From positions 10,712-37,745 of the forward strand of contig JAFMKX010000007.1 in the NCBI GenBank assembly GCA_017852615.1: a DNA stretch of 27,034 nt, read 5' to 3'. This stretch comes from Pontimonas sp. (GTDB lineage: Bacteria > Actinomycetota > Actinomycetes > Actinomycetales > Microbacteriaceae). The notes under the pieces are model-generated. The model did not search any database, had not been told where the DNA came from, and saw nothing but the letters and a program-made list of their open reading frames with translations. Below are positions 7,852-15,274 of the stretch, in pieces (position 1 is the stretch's first letter; each line of letters opens with the position of its first letter). The translations under genes were made by a program, and so were the position numbers.

Positions 7852-9138
7852 CTAATAGGGGTTGGCCACAAAGAGCTCCTGAGCTGGGAATCGAGTCAGA
7901 ACCTGGGCACCAGTTTCGGTGATGACCACTTCTTCTTCGATACGCGCCGCCGAAATGCCATCAGGTGCCGGGCAGTAGGTTTCTAGCGCGAAAACCATAC
8001 CTGCTTGGATTTCTACCGGATTAGTCATCGAATTCAAACGAGAAATAATGGGTCGCTCGTGAAGACCTAGGCCAAGGCCGTGGCCAAATTGAAGGCCAAA
8101 GGCCTCCATCTCATTGGCAAAGCCAAATTCCTGAGCTTTAGGCCACAACGCAGCCACTTCATCCGTTCCCACACCGGGACGAACCTTGTCGATGGCCAAG
8201 TCCATCCACTCGCGAGCCTTGCGATAGGCATCATGCTGAGCAGGAGTAGAGCTCCCCACCGAGAACGTGCGGTAATAACAGGTCCGATAGCCGTTATACG
8301 AGTGAATAATGTCAAAGAACGCCTGATCGCCCGGGCGAATAATCTTGTCGGTGAAGTTATGCGGATGCGGGTTGCACCGCTCCCCCGACACCGCATTAAT
8401 TGCTTCTACCTGGTCAGAACCCATCTCATACAAACGCTTCGCAGCCAGCGCCACAATCTCGTTTTCCCGAATACCAGGCTTCAGCACATCCACGATGTCT
8501 TGGTAGACCCCATCCACCATCGCGGCGGCTTGGGAGAGCAACATGATCTCATCTACAGACTTAATAGCCCGCGCATCCAACATACTCTGCTGAATATCGA
8601 CAACCTTCAGACCTTGCGCCTGCATCTCAAACAAGAACGAAGGCTCCACCAGGTCCACACCAATGGGGTCATTGACCACACCCGCGTCGGTGAGCATGCC
8701 CTTAATGGTCGCTACAGCCTCTTTCATCAACCCCACCTCAGGGTGGATAGCGCCACGAAGACCCAACATGCCCGCGTGAGAGTGATCCTCACCCAACCAC
8801 GGCGCAAACAACCGGTGGTGCTTAGCAGCAGAACCAAAATCCCACAGGTGTGGCTTGCCATCTGGCATCAACAGCGCATAGCGCGACATCTTGTCGCCCA
8901 AGGCGCCACCGATCCAGGTCTGAGTGGTGTAGCGGATGTTATAAAAATCAAAAAGTAGGAAAGCGCCACATTCGCTGGCTTCCAACGACTTCATAGCCCG
9001 ACCCAAGCGGTATTCACGAAGACGGTGGAAATCTACACGTGCTTCGTAATCCACACCCATGGAACCGTGCGCCGGGATTTGGCGACGAGAGAAGTCCAGG
9101 GCTGGAATCAGGGGGGCGGGGGTGAATTCGGTGGTCAT
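7852..9138 (-). CDS. M24 (creatinase / Xaa-Pro peptidase fold) hydrolase with altered metal site
   Basis: The 428-residue protein has a creatinase-type N-terminal domain (about 38-190) and a pita-bread C-terminal domain (about 195-420). Of the five M24 metal ligands, Asp276, His353 (FGHGLG), Glu386 (ALETYCP) and Glu401 (ARIEEE) are present. The second Asp of the D-x10-D pair is Cys287 (GYRTCYYRTF). Non-peptidase members such as creatinase and ectoine hydrolase also depart from the full ligand set, so C-N or other bond cleavage in a small molecule is plausible. The N-terminal stretch FDFYNIRY recalls the DddP branch, but DddP's extra Asp residues are absent. ATG 9138 is preferred over GTG 9141. 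It follows the ABC importer genes, separated by a hairpin. Confidence 0.85.
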   Translation of the reverse strand: MTTEFTPAPLIPALDFSRRQIPAHGSMGVDYEARVDFHRLREYRLGRAMKSLEASECGAFLLFDFYNIRYTTQTWIGGALGDKMSRYALLMPDGKPHLWDFGSAAKHHRLFAPWLGEDHSHAGMLGLRGAIHPEVGLMKEAVATIKGMLTDAGVVNDPIGVDLVEPSFLFEMQAQGLKVVDIQQSMLDARAIKSVDEIMLLSQAAAMVDGVYQDIVDVLKPGIRENEIVALAAKRLYEMGSDQVEAINAVSGERCNPHPHNFTDKIIRPGDQAFFDIIHSYNGYRTCYYRTFSVGSSTPAQHDAYRKAREWMDLAIDKVRPGVGTDEVAALWPKAQEFGFANEMEAFGLQFGHGLGLGLHERPIISRLNSMTNPVEIQAGMVFALETYCPAPDGISAARIEEEVVITETGAQVLTRFPAQELFVANPY

Positions 9139-9232
9139 CACGTTTCTTTCACAGTGTGGTTGAGCCCGAAGAGTTCATCTCTGCGGCCCAAGCGAAGGCA
9201 AGTATCTAACAAAGCGAAGCTGCCGAGGGCAT

Positions 9233-9255
9233 GGGGAGGGCTTAAAGCCCTCCCC
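9233..9255 (-). terminator. Hairpin between binding-protein and M24 genes
   Basis: A perfect 10-bp stem (GGGGAGGGCT / AGCCCTCCCC) has a TAA loop. On the minus strand it follows the ABC binding-protein gene by 28 bases. It lacks a T run, so it is better read as an attenuator or mRNA 3' end stabiliser than a full terminator. The rest of the spacer (9142-9283) shows no gene. Confidence 0.5.
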
Positions 9256-9283
9256 ACACACACGGGGTTACTGATTTAGTGGG

Positions 9284-10327
9284 TTACCACTCAGGTGTTA
9301 CGTCTGCTGCATCCCAGTTGTCAATGGTGACCTTGGGGTTAGGCATGTAGAGCACCGAACCGTCATCGTCACGACCGAGGCTGGTGTCACCGGTCATCGC
9401 ACGGTAGATACCAACAACAGCGTTCTCGCCATCCCATGAGGAGGACTGGAAAACAGTTCCCATGAGCTCGCCACTCGCAACGAGAGGGTTACCCAAGAAA
9501 GTGTTACCGATCGAGGTGATGATGTAGTCCTTGGGGTCGAGGCCACGAGCCTTGAAGGCATCGATTCCACCGGCAACCATGGAGTCGTCAGCAGCGTACA
9601 TTCCGCCGACGTTCTCAACACCAACAGCGGTCAGCATCTCGGATGCTGCAATCTGAGACTCATCCTTGTTCCAGTTACCTGGCTGCTCGGCGAGGATCTC
9701 AACATTGTCAGGGCAGGTCGAGGCAATGGTCTCTTTGAAACCGTTTCCACGAAGCGTTGCCACAGAGTTACCGGTCAGACCGTTGATCTGAATGATTCCG
9801 ATGGAGTTGTCTCCAACGAACTCACACATCATCTCTGCAGAAGCTGCACCCTGGCCGTAGCTGTCGGTACCGGAGTAACCGTAGGTGAGTTCCGTGTCTT
9901 CGGGGTTCACGTCAGCGTTGGTGATCCACACGGGGATACCAGCAGCGTTAGCGGCCTCGAGGCAGGGACGAATGGTGTCAGCAAGTGCTGGCCACAGGAT
10001 GATGCCGTCGGGCTGTGCAGCCACGGCAACTTCACACTCAGAAGCCTGCTTGTCACCGTCGTACTCAGAGTTGGTGATGGTCAGGTTGATGCCCAGTTCG
10101 GCAGCCTTAGCTTCCATGGGGGGCAGGTAGGTGGTTCCATAAGGCTGGTCGTTACCCTGAGGAAGAAGTGCGTATACCTCGTAGGTGTCGCCAGCGGTGG
10201 TAGCGGTCTCTTCTGCGCTATCCGTCGAAACAGCTTCTGTTTCGGCGTCAGCAGCACAGCCAGAGAGTGTCAGCCCTGCAACCGCGATCAAACTTGCGGT
10301 GGCGAGCCCAATGCGAGAGTTTCGCAT
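9284..10327 (-). CDS. Sugar-type ABC importer substrate-binding lipoprotein (CUT2/RbsB-like)
   Basis: The 347-residue protein begins with a lipoprotein signal peptide and lipobox LSGC, with Cys24 as the lipidation site, so it is anchored on the outer face of the membrane. Residues about 48-340 form a two-lobed periplasmic-binding fold of the ribose/xylose type (PQGNDQPYG near the start; PDGIILWPA in lobe 1). It captures the substrate for the two permeases and ATPase encoded upstream on the same strand. A 63-base gap with two hairpins separates it from the permease, which may raise its level relative to the membrane parts. An AGAGG site precedes the ATG. The ligand is unknown. Confidence 0.93.
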   Translation of the reverse strand: MRNSRIGLATASLIAVAGLTLSGCAADAETEAVSTDSAEETATTAGDTYEVYALLPQGNDQPYGTTYLPPMEAKAAELGINLTITNSEYDGDKQASECEVAVAAQPDGIILWPALADTIRPCLEAANAAGIPVWITNADVNPEDTELTYGYSGTDSYGQGAASAEMMCEFVGDNSIGIIQINGLTGNSVATLRGNGFKETIASTCPDNVEILAEQPGNWNKDESQIAASEMLTAVGVENVGGMYAADDSMVAGGIDAFKARGLDPKDYIITSIGNTFLGNPLVASGELMGTVFQSSSWDGENAVVGIYRAMTGDTSLGRDDDGSVLYMPNPKVTIDNWDAADVTPEW

Positions 10328-10359
10328 AGTTTTGCCTCTTTCCGTTGTATTACATGGAC

Positions 10360-10377
10360 AGCCACCTGTTGGTGGCT
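10360..10377. terminator. Hairpin 2 between permease and binding-protein genes
   Basis: The stem is AGCCACC / GGTGGCT (7 bp) with a TGTT loop. On the plus strand it runs into TTTTT, so it has terminator form for antisense transcription. On the minus strand it sits upstream of the binding-protein ribosome site and may stabilise that part of the mRNA. Confidence 0.5.
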
Positions 10378-10380
10378 TTT

Positions 10381-10402
10381 TCTCAAACCCTTAGGTTTGA
10401 GA
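10381..10402 (-). other. Hairpin spanning permease stop codon
   Basis: Perfect 9-bp arms TCTCAAACC / GGTTTGAGA with a 4-base loop enclose the TAA stop of the permease gene (10393-10391). With the next hairpin at 10360 it makes a tandem structure in the operon mRNA. A role in differential expression of the binding protein is inferred. Confidence 0.5.
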
Positions 10403-11416
10403 TTTCAAGCGGCCCTGGCGAACCGATCTAATGCTTCCCAGGACTGCTCGAAGATTGGCGGGGTCGGTCGTGACCGCAAGGAGCAAAATCAGACCGATAA
10501 AGATTTGCTGAACCGGAACTTGTACACCGGTCAGGGTGAGGGCCACCTGCAAAACGCCCAGTGCGGTCGCTCCGATCAGAGTTCCCACAATCGAACCGCG
10601 ACCACCCTTGAGGTAGTTACCTCCGATAATTGCGGCGGCGAAGCTCGCCAACAGCACAGTGGATCCCGCTGTCGGGTCAGCCGCAGTGCGCTCCAGAGTG
10701 TTGATCACACCTGCCAGCGAAGCGACAAAGCCAGAAATCAAAAATCCAGTGAAAATGCGGCGCTTGACGGGAATACCAGCGTCATAGGCTGCTTGGCGGT
10801 TACCGCCCACCGCAAAGAACTCGCGGCCGGCCTTCACTCGCGACACAAAGATTTGCAAAGCGATAAAAGCAACAATGAAGATGAGCACCCGCGGTGTCAG
10901 GGGGCCTAGCAGTGGGAGACCAAAGGCAATTCCCGCATCTGTGTTCGCCATCCGCACGGGTGCTTCATTCGAGAGCACAAAGCCCAGGCCGCGAAGGGCA
11001 AACAACATACCCAGGGTGGCAATAAAGGAGTTGATTCCCACGATGGCCACCAGGAAGGCGTTAATCATACCCACCACGAGGCCTACCGCTAAGGCAGCAA
11101 TAACGCCGAGTGCCACATCAGGAATCATGGCCATCACCACACCCGAGAGAGCCAAAGTACTGGCAACGCTCAGGTCTAGCTCGCCCATCAAGATCACCGC
11201 GGTGAGACCCAAGGCCACCAAGCCAATCAGGGCTATACGGCCAAGGCTCACAGGGTAGGCAGTGAACACCAGTGGCTCGGTGAACGCTACGACGACCAAC
11301 ACCACGGCAAGCAATGCCACGCCACGGCCTTCGGTACGACGCGCCAGCGTGAGACGAAGACGGCCCCAGAAACTGGTCTCTTGCTGACCAATCTGAATAC
11401 TGTTAGTGGAACTCAT
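10391..11416 (-). CDS. ABC importer permease, CUT2 (RbsC-like)
   Basis: The 341-residue hydrophobic protein has about 8-10 membrane segments and is of the BPD_transp_2 family, with the conserved AAIIGGNYLKGGRGSIVGT loop (after the middle of the protein) that contacts the ATPase. It is the second of two different permeases in the operon, overlapping the first by 4 bases (ATGA). Together they presumably make a heterodimeric channel, as in AI-2, erythritol-type or galactofuranose importers, instead of the RbsC homodimer. The cytosolic N-terminus is about 25 residues. Confidence 0.93.
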   Translation of the reverse strand: MSSTNSIQIGQQETSFWGRLRLTLARRTEGRGVALLAVVLVVVAFTEPLVFTAYPVSLGRIALIGLVALGLTAVILMGELDLSVASTLALSGVVMAMIPDVALGVIAALAVGLVVGMINAFLVAIVGINSFIATLGMLFALRGLGFVLSNEAPVRMANTDAGIAFGLPLLGPLTPRVLIFIVAFIALQIFVSRVKAGREFFAVGGNRQAAYDAGIPVKRRIFTGFLISGFVASLAGVINTLERTAADPTAGSTVLLASFAAAIIGGNYLKGGRGSIVGTLIGATALGVLQVALTLTGVQVPVQQIFIGLILLLAVTTDPANLRAVLGSIRSVRQGRLKSQT

Positions 11417-12432
11417 CGCTTGCCTGCCTTCCGCGAGAGCGCATCAATTGCGACGGCAGCCACAATCAATACGCCGAGGGCCATTTGCTGGTAACCGAAC
11501 GTGATTCCCGAGAGCACCAGAATGTTGGTCAAAACACTGACGAAGATCACTCCCAGCAGGGTGCGAAGCACGCTCCCCTTCCCTCCAAAGACGCTGGTTC
11601 CCCCCACGATGATGGCGGCCAGTGCCCGGAAGTCGTAACCAGAGGACATCGCTGAGACTGCAGTGTTAGAAAACGCCGCCAAGACCCAACCAGCCACCAT
11701 GGCCGCAAGAGCAGTAACGAAGAACGCCCCGATGACCACCAGCGCTGTGTTGGTGCCTCCCAGGCGGGTTGCAGACTCATTGACGCCAAAGGAGCGGATC
11801 AAGAAACCAAAGTTGGTCCGGTTGAGAATAAACGCCAGCACCAAGGTCATCAACACAAGCACCACGGCCGAATAGGGAACTGCGCCCAGTTTGCCGAGGC
11901 CAAATTCACGGATGAGCCCATCCTGAGGGCCAAAGAAGATACTTCCCCCGGAGAACAATCGAAGCAGGCCAAGCCCGATATACGTTGTCGCCAGCGTCAC
12001 AATCACGGCATTGGCCTTGAAATAACCCACTGCGACGCCATTGACAACCCCGAACACGGCCGCTGCCAGCAGTGCTGCCAACATCGCCAGCGGAATTCCG
12101 TAGGAATTGCTGACAGCAATCAAAATCACCGCAGAGGTCGCGACCTGCGCGACGACCGAGAGGTCAAGATAGTTTCCGCTGATCACCACGAAGGTCATTC
12201 CGACCGCCACAATGCCAATCGGCGCCGCACGGTGGAAGACGTCGGTGATGTTGACCCACGAAGCAAAACCATCAACAAATACCAGCGCTACGACAATCAG
12301 CAACGCGGTGAAGACGAAGATTCCGTTTTCCGCAATCCAGCCCACAATGCTGCGCTCTTTCGGCGCCACCGTGGTCTTAGAGGTGTCGGAGTCTGCGACC
12401 GTGATTACCTCGGTCAGTGTTTCCTTAGCCAT
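11413..12432 (-). CDS. ABC importer permease, CUT2 (RbsC-like)
   Basis: The 339-residue integral membrane protein is of the same family as the next gene. It has multiple hydrophobic helices and the matching ATPase-contact loop AAIIVGGTSVFGGKGSVLRT. Its ATG overlaps the ATPase stop (TAATG) and its own stop overlaps the next permease by 4 bases, so all three are translationally coupled. A 30-residue polar N-terminus precedes the first membrane segment. The pair of non-identical permeases is informative about importer type but not about substrate. Confidence 0.93.
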   Translation of the reverse strand: MAKETLTEVITVADSDTSKTTVAPKERSIVGWIAENGIFVFTALLIVVALVFVDGFASWVNITDVFHRAAPIGIVAVGMTFVVISGNYLDLSVVAQVATSAVILIAVSNSYGIPLAMLAALLAAAVFGVVNGVAVGYFKANAVIVTLATTYIGLGLLRLFSGGSIFFGPQDGLIREFGLGKLGAVPYSAVVLVLMTLVLAFILNRTNFGFLIRSFGVNESATRLGGTNTALVVIGAFFVTALAAMVAGWVLAAFSNTAVSAMSSGYDFRALAAIIVGGTSVFGGKGSVLRTLLGVIFVSVLTNILVLSGITFGYQQMALGVLIVAAVAIDALSRKAGKR

Positions 12433-13955
12433 TATGCGTCCACCATCTTTTCTCCTGCAGCGAGCGACATGACGCTCTTCTCATTGGCTTCGGCGCCGTG
12501 AAGAGTTCCCGTGATTTTTCCGTCCCGAACGACGTGAATCACGTCTGAGAGCTCCAATAGTTCGGGGAGATCCGAGCTCACAACCAACACAGCGGTTCCT
12601 GCGTCAGCAAGCTCTTTCACCAACCGGTGGATTTCCGCTTTCGCGCCGACATCGACACCTCGGGTTGGCTCATCCAACACAATGAAGTCTGGACGGCGGC
12701 CCAACCACTTAGCGATAACAATTTTCTGCTGGTTTCCACCACTGTATTGACCGGCTTCCTGGCGAATCTCTGGTGGGCGAAGCCCAACTTTGTCCGCTAG
12801 ATCTTGTGAGAACTTAGCGATTTTTGACCGAGTCTGGACCCCGTAGCGAGAAAGTTCCTTGCGGTTGGTCAATGTGATGTTCTCTGCCACCGTCATGCCC
12901 AAAGCAAGGCCGTCGGTGCGACGCTCTTCTGGGACGTAGGCGACACCGTTACGCACCGCGGACTGATAGCTCGTCAGAGCCACCGTCTTACCCTCTCGGG
13001 TGATGGTGACACGACCCGCAGTGCGGTTATCGGCACCGATAATGGCCCGCACCAATTCGGTGCGGCCGGCACCCACGAGACCGCCCAGACCCACGATTTC
13101 GCCGGCACGAACCTCGAGGTCAATTCCCTCCACACCGGGAGCCCTAATTCCTTGGGCAGAAAGCACCACATCGCCGGCGGCGGCAGTGCGCTTGGTCTGC
13201 AGGTCAAGTTTGAGTTCACGACCGACCATTTGATCAACAATTTGTTCTGGAGTGGTCTTCTCGATCGAGGATTCCATGACGCGCTGACCGTCTCGGACGA
13301 TAGTCACCGAATCACAAATGCGGAAGACCTCGGGAATACGGTGCGAGATATAGATAATCGCCATGCCGTTTTTAGCCAAGCGCTGCAACATATCGAGCAG
13401 GTAGTCGGTTTCCGCTGGTGTCAGCGTTGCCGTGGGCTCATCCAGGATCAGCACCTTGGGCTTACGGGCGACCGCACGAGCAATTTCGACGAATTGGCGC
13501 AGGGCTACCGAAAGACGAGAAATACGTTCATTGACATCAACACTCACACCGATTTCATCCAGTGCCGAAGTGGCGATCGCGTTAAGTTCCTGTGACTTGG
13601 TAAATCCGACACGAGTGGGGGCATAGCCGAGCATGATGTTCTCAGCGACCGTCATCTCGGGGACCAAACTCAGTTCCTGGTGCACCAGAGCGATTCCCGC
13701 ATCAAGAGAGTTCTTGGCGCCTGTCTCGAGGACTGTGCCATTCATGACCACTTGACCGCTGTCCTGCTCGATGATGCCAGCGAGGATGCGCATGAGCGTG
13801 GACTTACCCGCTCCGTTTTCTCCGACCACAGCGTGGATCTCGCCCTCGCGCACAGCGAGTGAGACGTTTTCTACGGCGAGAGCGCCACCAAAGCGTTTGA
13901 CAATGTCGCGGGCCTCAATGATGACCTCGCCAATGTGGCTCGAAGCTTTAGTCAT
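12432..13955 (-). CDS. Sugar-type ABC importer ATP-binding protein with two nucleotide-binding domains
   Basis: The 507-residue protein is of RbsA/XylG/MglA type. The first domain has Walker A GENGAGKST (45-53), a degenerate signature LSVALRQ and Walker B KVLILDEPTATLT. The second domain has a degenerate Walker A (GGLVGAGRTEL), a canonical signature YSGGNQQK and FIVLDEPTRGVDVG. Such asymmetry is normal for this family. It powers import through the two permeases downstream. It is the first gene of the importer operon, with a 131-base upstream spacer containing a possible promoter and operator repeats. The adjacent upstream gene encodes an XRE-cupin regulator that likely controls it. Confidence 0.95.
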   Translation of the reverse strand: MTKASSHIGEVIIEARDIVKRFGGALAVENVSLAVREGEIHAVVGENGAGKSTLMRILAGIIEQDSGQVVMNGTVLETGAKNSLDAGIALVHQELSLVPEMTVAENIMLGYAPTRVGFTKSQELNAIATSALDEIGVSVDVNERISRLSVALRQFVEIARAVARKPKVLILDEPTATLTPAETDYLLDMLQRLAKNGMAIIYISHRIPEVFRICDSVTIVRDGQRVMESSIEKTTPEQIVDQMVGRELKLDLQTKRTAAAGDVVLSAQGIRAPGVEGIDLEVRAGEIVGLGGLVGAGRTELVRAIIGADNRTAGRVTITREGKTVALTSYQSAVRNGVAYVPEERRTDGLALGMTVAENITLTNRKELSRYGVQTRSKIAKFSQDLADKVGLRPPEIRQEAGQYSGGNQQKIVIAKWLGRRPDFIVLDEPTRGVDVGAKAEIHRLVKELADAGTAVLVVSSDLPELLELSDVIHVVRDGKITGTLHGAEANEKSVMSLAAGEKMVDA

Positions 13956-14000
13956 TCCTGTGGCTCCTTTGCCTCGGATTGATGTACACAGATAAGTGAC

Positions 14001-14043
14001 AACGTTCTGGTTAGTGTAAACACACAGAACACACTATGTCCAA
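14001..14043 (-). promoter_or_regulatory. Possible promoter of the ABC importer operon
   Basis: Read on the minus strand, TTGGAC (14043-14038) and TACACT (14018-14013) resemble -35 and -10 boxes with a long 19-base gap. The palindrome AACGTT at 14001-14006 lies just downstream, near the expected transcription start, and recurs at 14065 and 14836. The assignment is tentative. Confidence 0.3.
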
Positions 14044-14067
14044 TAGGCAGGCCAAATTTACCGAAAC

Positions 14068-14084
14068 GTTATCTTTGGGAGAAC
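14068..14084. promoter_or_regulatory. Shared operator-like inverted repeat, ABC importer copy
   Basis: GTTATCT-TTG-GGAGAAC matches the site at 7014-7030 at 15 of 17 bases, and the flanks agree too (CGTT before, CTCA after). It lies 3 bases from the end of the XRE-cupin gene and about 25 bases upstream of the possible -35 of the importer operon. Confidence 0.45.
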
Positions 14085-14086
14085 GC

Positions 14087-14782
14087 TCAGGGATTGCTGT
14101 GGTGATGGCCAGCGGAATCGGCCCCAGGGAAATCCTGGTCCTGATCCGCTGCGGCATCGGACACAAACCACACCGCAACAACTTCTTCAGCGGTCTGGTT
14201 CCAGAAACGATGCGGAATGCTTGAATCGAAAGCAATCGAGTCGCCAGCGGTCATTTCCGCACGGCCAAAGCCGACCTGCACGCTCAGAGCGCCTCGGATA
14301 ATGACGCCGTACTCTCGTCCCGCGTGACGGATGAAATCCTCAGGAGGGGCCGCACCCGGTGCGGGTGCATAGATAACTTCAATAAATTCTGCGCCCACTT
14401 CGGGCTTTGCTGTGAGCCGCTCCCACCGGGGGCCCGACTGCAATTGCATCGAAGGACGAGCACCGCGACGCAGGACAATACCGGCGTCATCCAAGGGGCC
14501 ATCGTGCGCCGTGGCAACTACTTCCTCTTCCTTCGTGGAGGGAAGGGTCGCACCATTGGACTCGTCAAAGAGAGAGTCCATCGAAATACCCAGAATGCTC
14601 ACCACGTTATACAGGGCTCGCACGCTAAAGGAGGCAAGACCTCTCTCGACCTGGGAGACATGACTGGCGGAAACATCGATACGCCTAGCAAGCTCACGAA
14701 CACTAATTCCGGACTGATCCCGGGCAGCCCGGATTCGTTCGCCGACCGTGGCCCATTCAGTTTCGATATTTTCGGTAGTCAT
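14087..14782 (-). CDS. XRE-family transcriptional regulator with C-terminal cupin domain
   Basis: The 231-residue protein has an N-terminal helix-turn-helix of Cro/C1 type (about residues 13-70, RELARRIDVSASHVSQVERG) and a C-terminal cupin sensor domain (about 115-220, ending in DSIAFDSSIPHRFWN). This layout is that of PuuR-like regulators that sense small metabolites. An AGGAAA site precedes ATG 14782. It lies 131 bases upstream of the ABC importer operon on the same strand and probably controls it. Its own upstream region has a 15-base palindrome and a tandem repeat, consistent with autoregulation. Confidence 0.93.
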   Translation of the reverse strand: MTTENIETEWATVGERIRAARDQSGISVRELARRIDVSASHVSQVERGLASFSVRALYNVVSILGISMDSLFDESNGATLPSTKEEEVVATAHDGPLDDAGIVLRRGARPSMQLQSGPRWERLTAKPEVGAEFIEVIYAPAPGAAPPEDFIRHAGREYGVIIRGALSVQVGFGRAEMTAGDSIAFDSSIPHRFWNQTAEEVVAVWFVSDAAADQDQDFPGADSAGHHHSNP

Positions 14783-14807
14783 GATTTCCTCGCCATAACG
14801 GTACTAC

Positions 14808-14822
14808 CAAAATGGAATTTTG
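14808..14822. promoter_or_regulatory. Palindrome upstream of XRE-cupin gene
   Basis: CAAAAT-GGA-ATTTTG is a perfect 6+6 inverted repeat 26 bases upstream of the regulator's start codon. Its place and symmetry suit an autoregulatory operator. This is inferred; no second copy was noticed. Confidence 0.4.
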
Positions 14823-14837
14823 TACGCTGCCACAGAA

Positions 14838-14875
14838 CGTTGAGCTCTGTGTCGCTCGTTGAGCTCCGTGTCGCC
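14838..14875. repeat. Two-copy 19-base tandem repeat
   Basis: CGTTGAGCTCTGTGTCGCT is followed directly by CGTTGAGCTCCGTGTCGCC, differing at 2 of 19 bases. It lies in the 102-base spacer between the XRE-cupin gene and the DUF805 gene and overlaps one AACGTT motif. It could be paired regulator sites or replication slippage. Confidence 0.7.
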
Positions 14876-14884
14876 AGAGGGGAC

Positions 14885-15211
14885 TTAGGCCTCGCCTTCA
14901 ACGCTCCCGGCCATTTTGGAAGGCTGAACCCACAAGACAATGACCACGATGGTGCCCACAAACGGAACCAGACCTAAGAAGATGAGCCCCCAGGGGAAGC
15001 CAGCATCGCGCAGGCGTCTCACGCCAACACCCAAGTAGGGCAACAAGGTGGCCATGAACCACGCCACTTGCAATCCATCCCAGATAGCGCCCGCACCAAA
15101 ACTCACCAGTACAAGGAATAAGTTGAACCACCAAAACTCTGAGCGCGAAGCCGTCCCGGTGAAATCGGCGTATTTGCGGAAACCGGTGGCAATAGCTGTT
15201 CCAAAATTCAT
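14885..15211 (-). CDS. DUF805 domain membrane protein
   Basis: The 108-residue protein has the DUF805 start pattern (F-G-A...FRKYADFTGTASRSEFWWFNLF) followed by about three hydrophobic segments and the conserved VRRLRDAGFPW loop between the second and third. It resides in the cytoplasmic membrane; the family has no established function. It is slightly shorter than many members. It is divergent from the RsmC-like gene across a 63-base spacer and separated from the XRE gene by about 100 bases, so it probably forms its own transcription unit. Confidence 0.9.
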   Translation of the reverse strand: MNFGTAIATGFRKYADFTGTASRSEFWWFNLFLVLVSFGAGAIWDGLQVAWFMATLLPYLGVGVRRLRDAGFPWGLIFLGLVPFVGTIVVIVLWVQPSKMAGSVEGEA

Positions 15212-15274
15212 GGTGATCTCATACCTCTCGTCGATTCCCCCAGCCTAACGGGGTTCTGGTCGGGAGAGACTACG

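Noticed and set aside
8080..8958. 292-codon plus-strand open frame opposite the M24 gene
   Set aside because: It is antisense to a clearly conserved M24 protein, has no recognisable domain and no ribosome site; such long shadows are common in this base composition.
7852..9138. DMSP lyase (DddP) assignment for the M24 protein, with the cupins as DddQ/W/K-type lyases
   Set aside because: The N-terminal similarity is suggestive, but metal-site Asp residues of DddP are Ile and Cys here, the cupin motif is the general HxH-x3/4-E form, and no acrylate or 3-hydroxypropionate genes are recognisable.
9284..13955. AI-2 (Lsr) importer assignment
   Set aside because: Two different permeases fit Lsr, but no lsrK, lsrF or lsrG is present and the binding protein shows no AI-2-specific residues that I can identify.
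14838..14875. CRISPR-like repeat
   Set aside because: There are only two directly adjoining copies without spacers; no cas genes are nearby.
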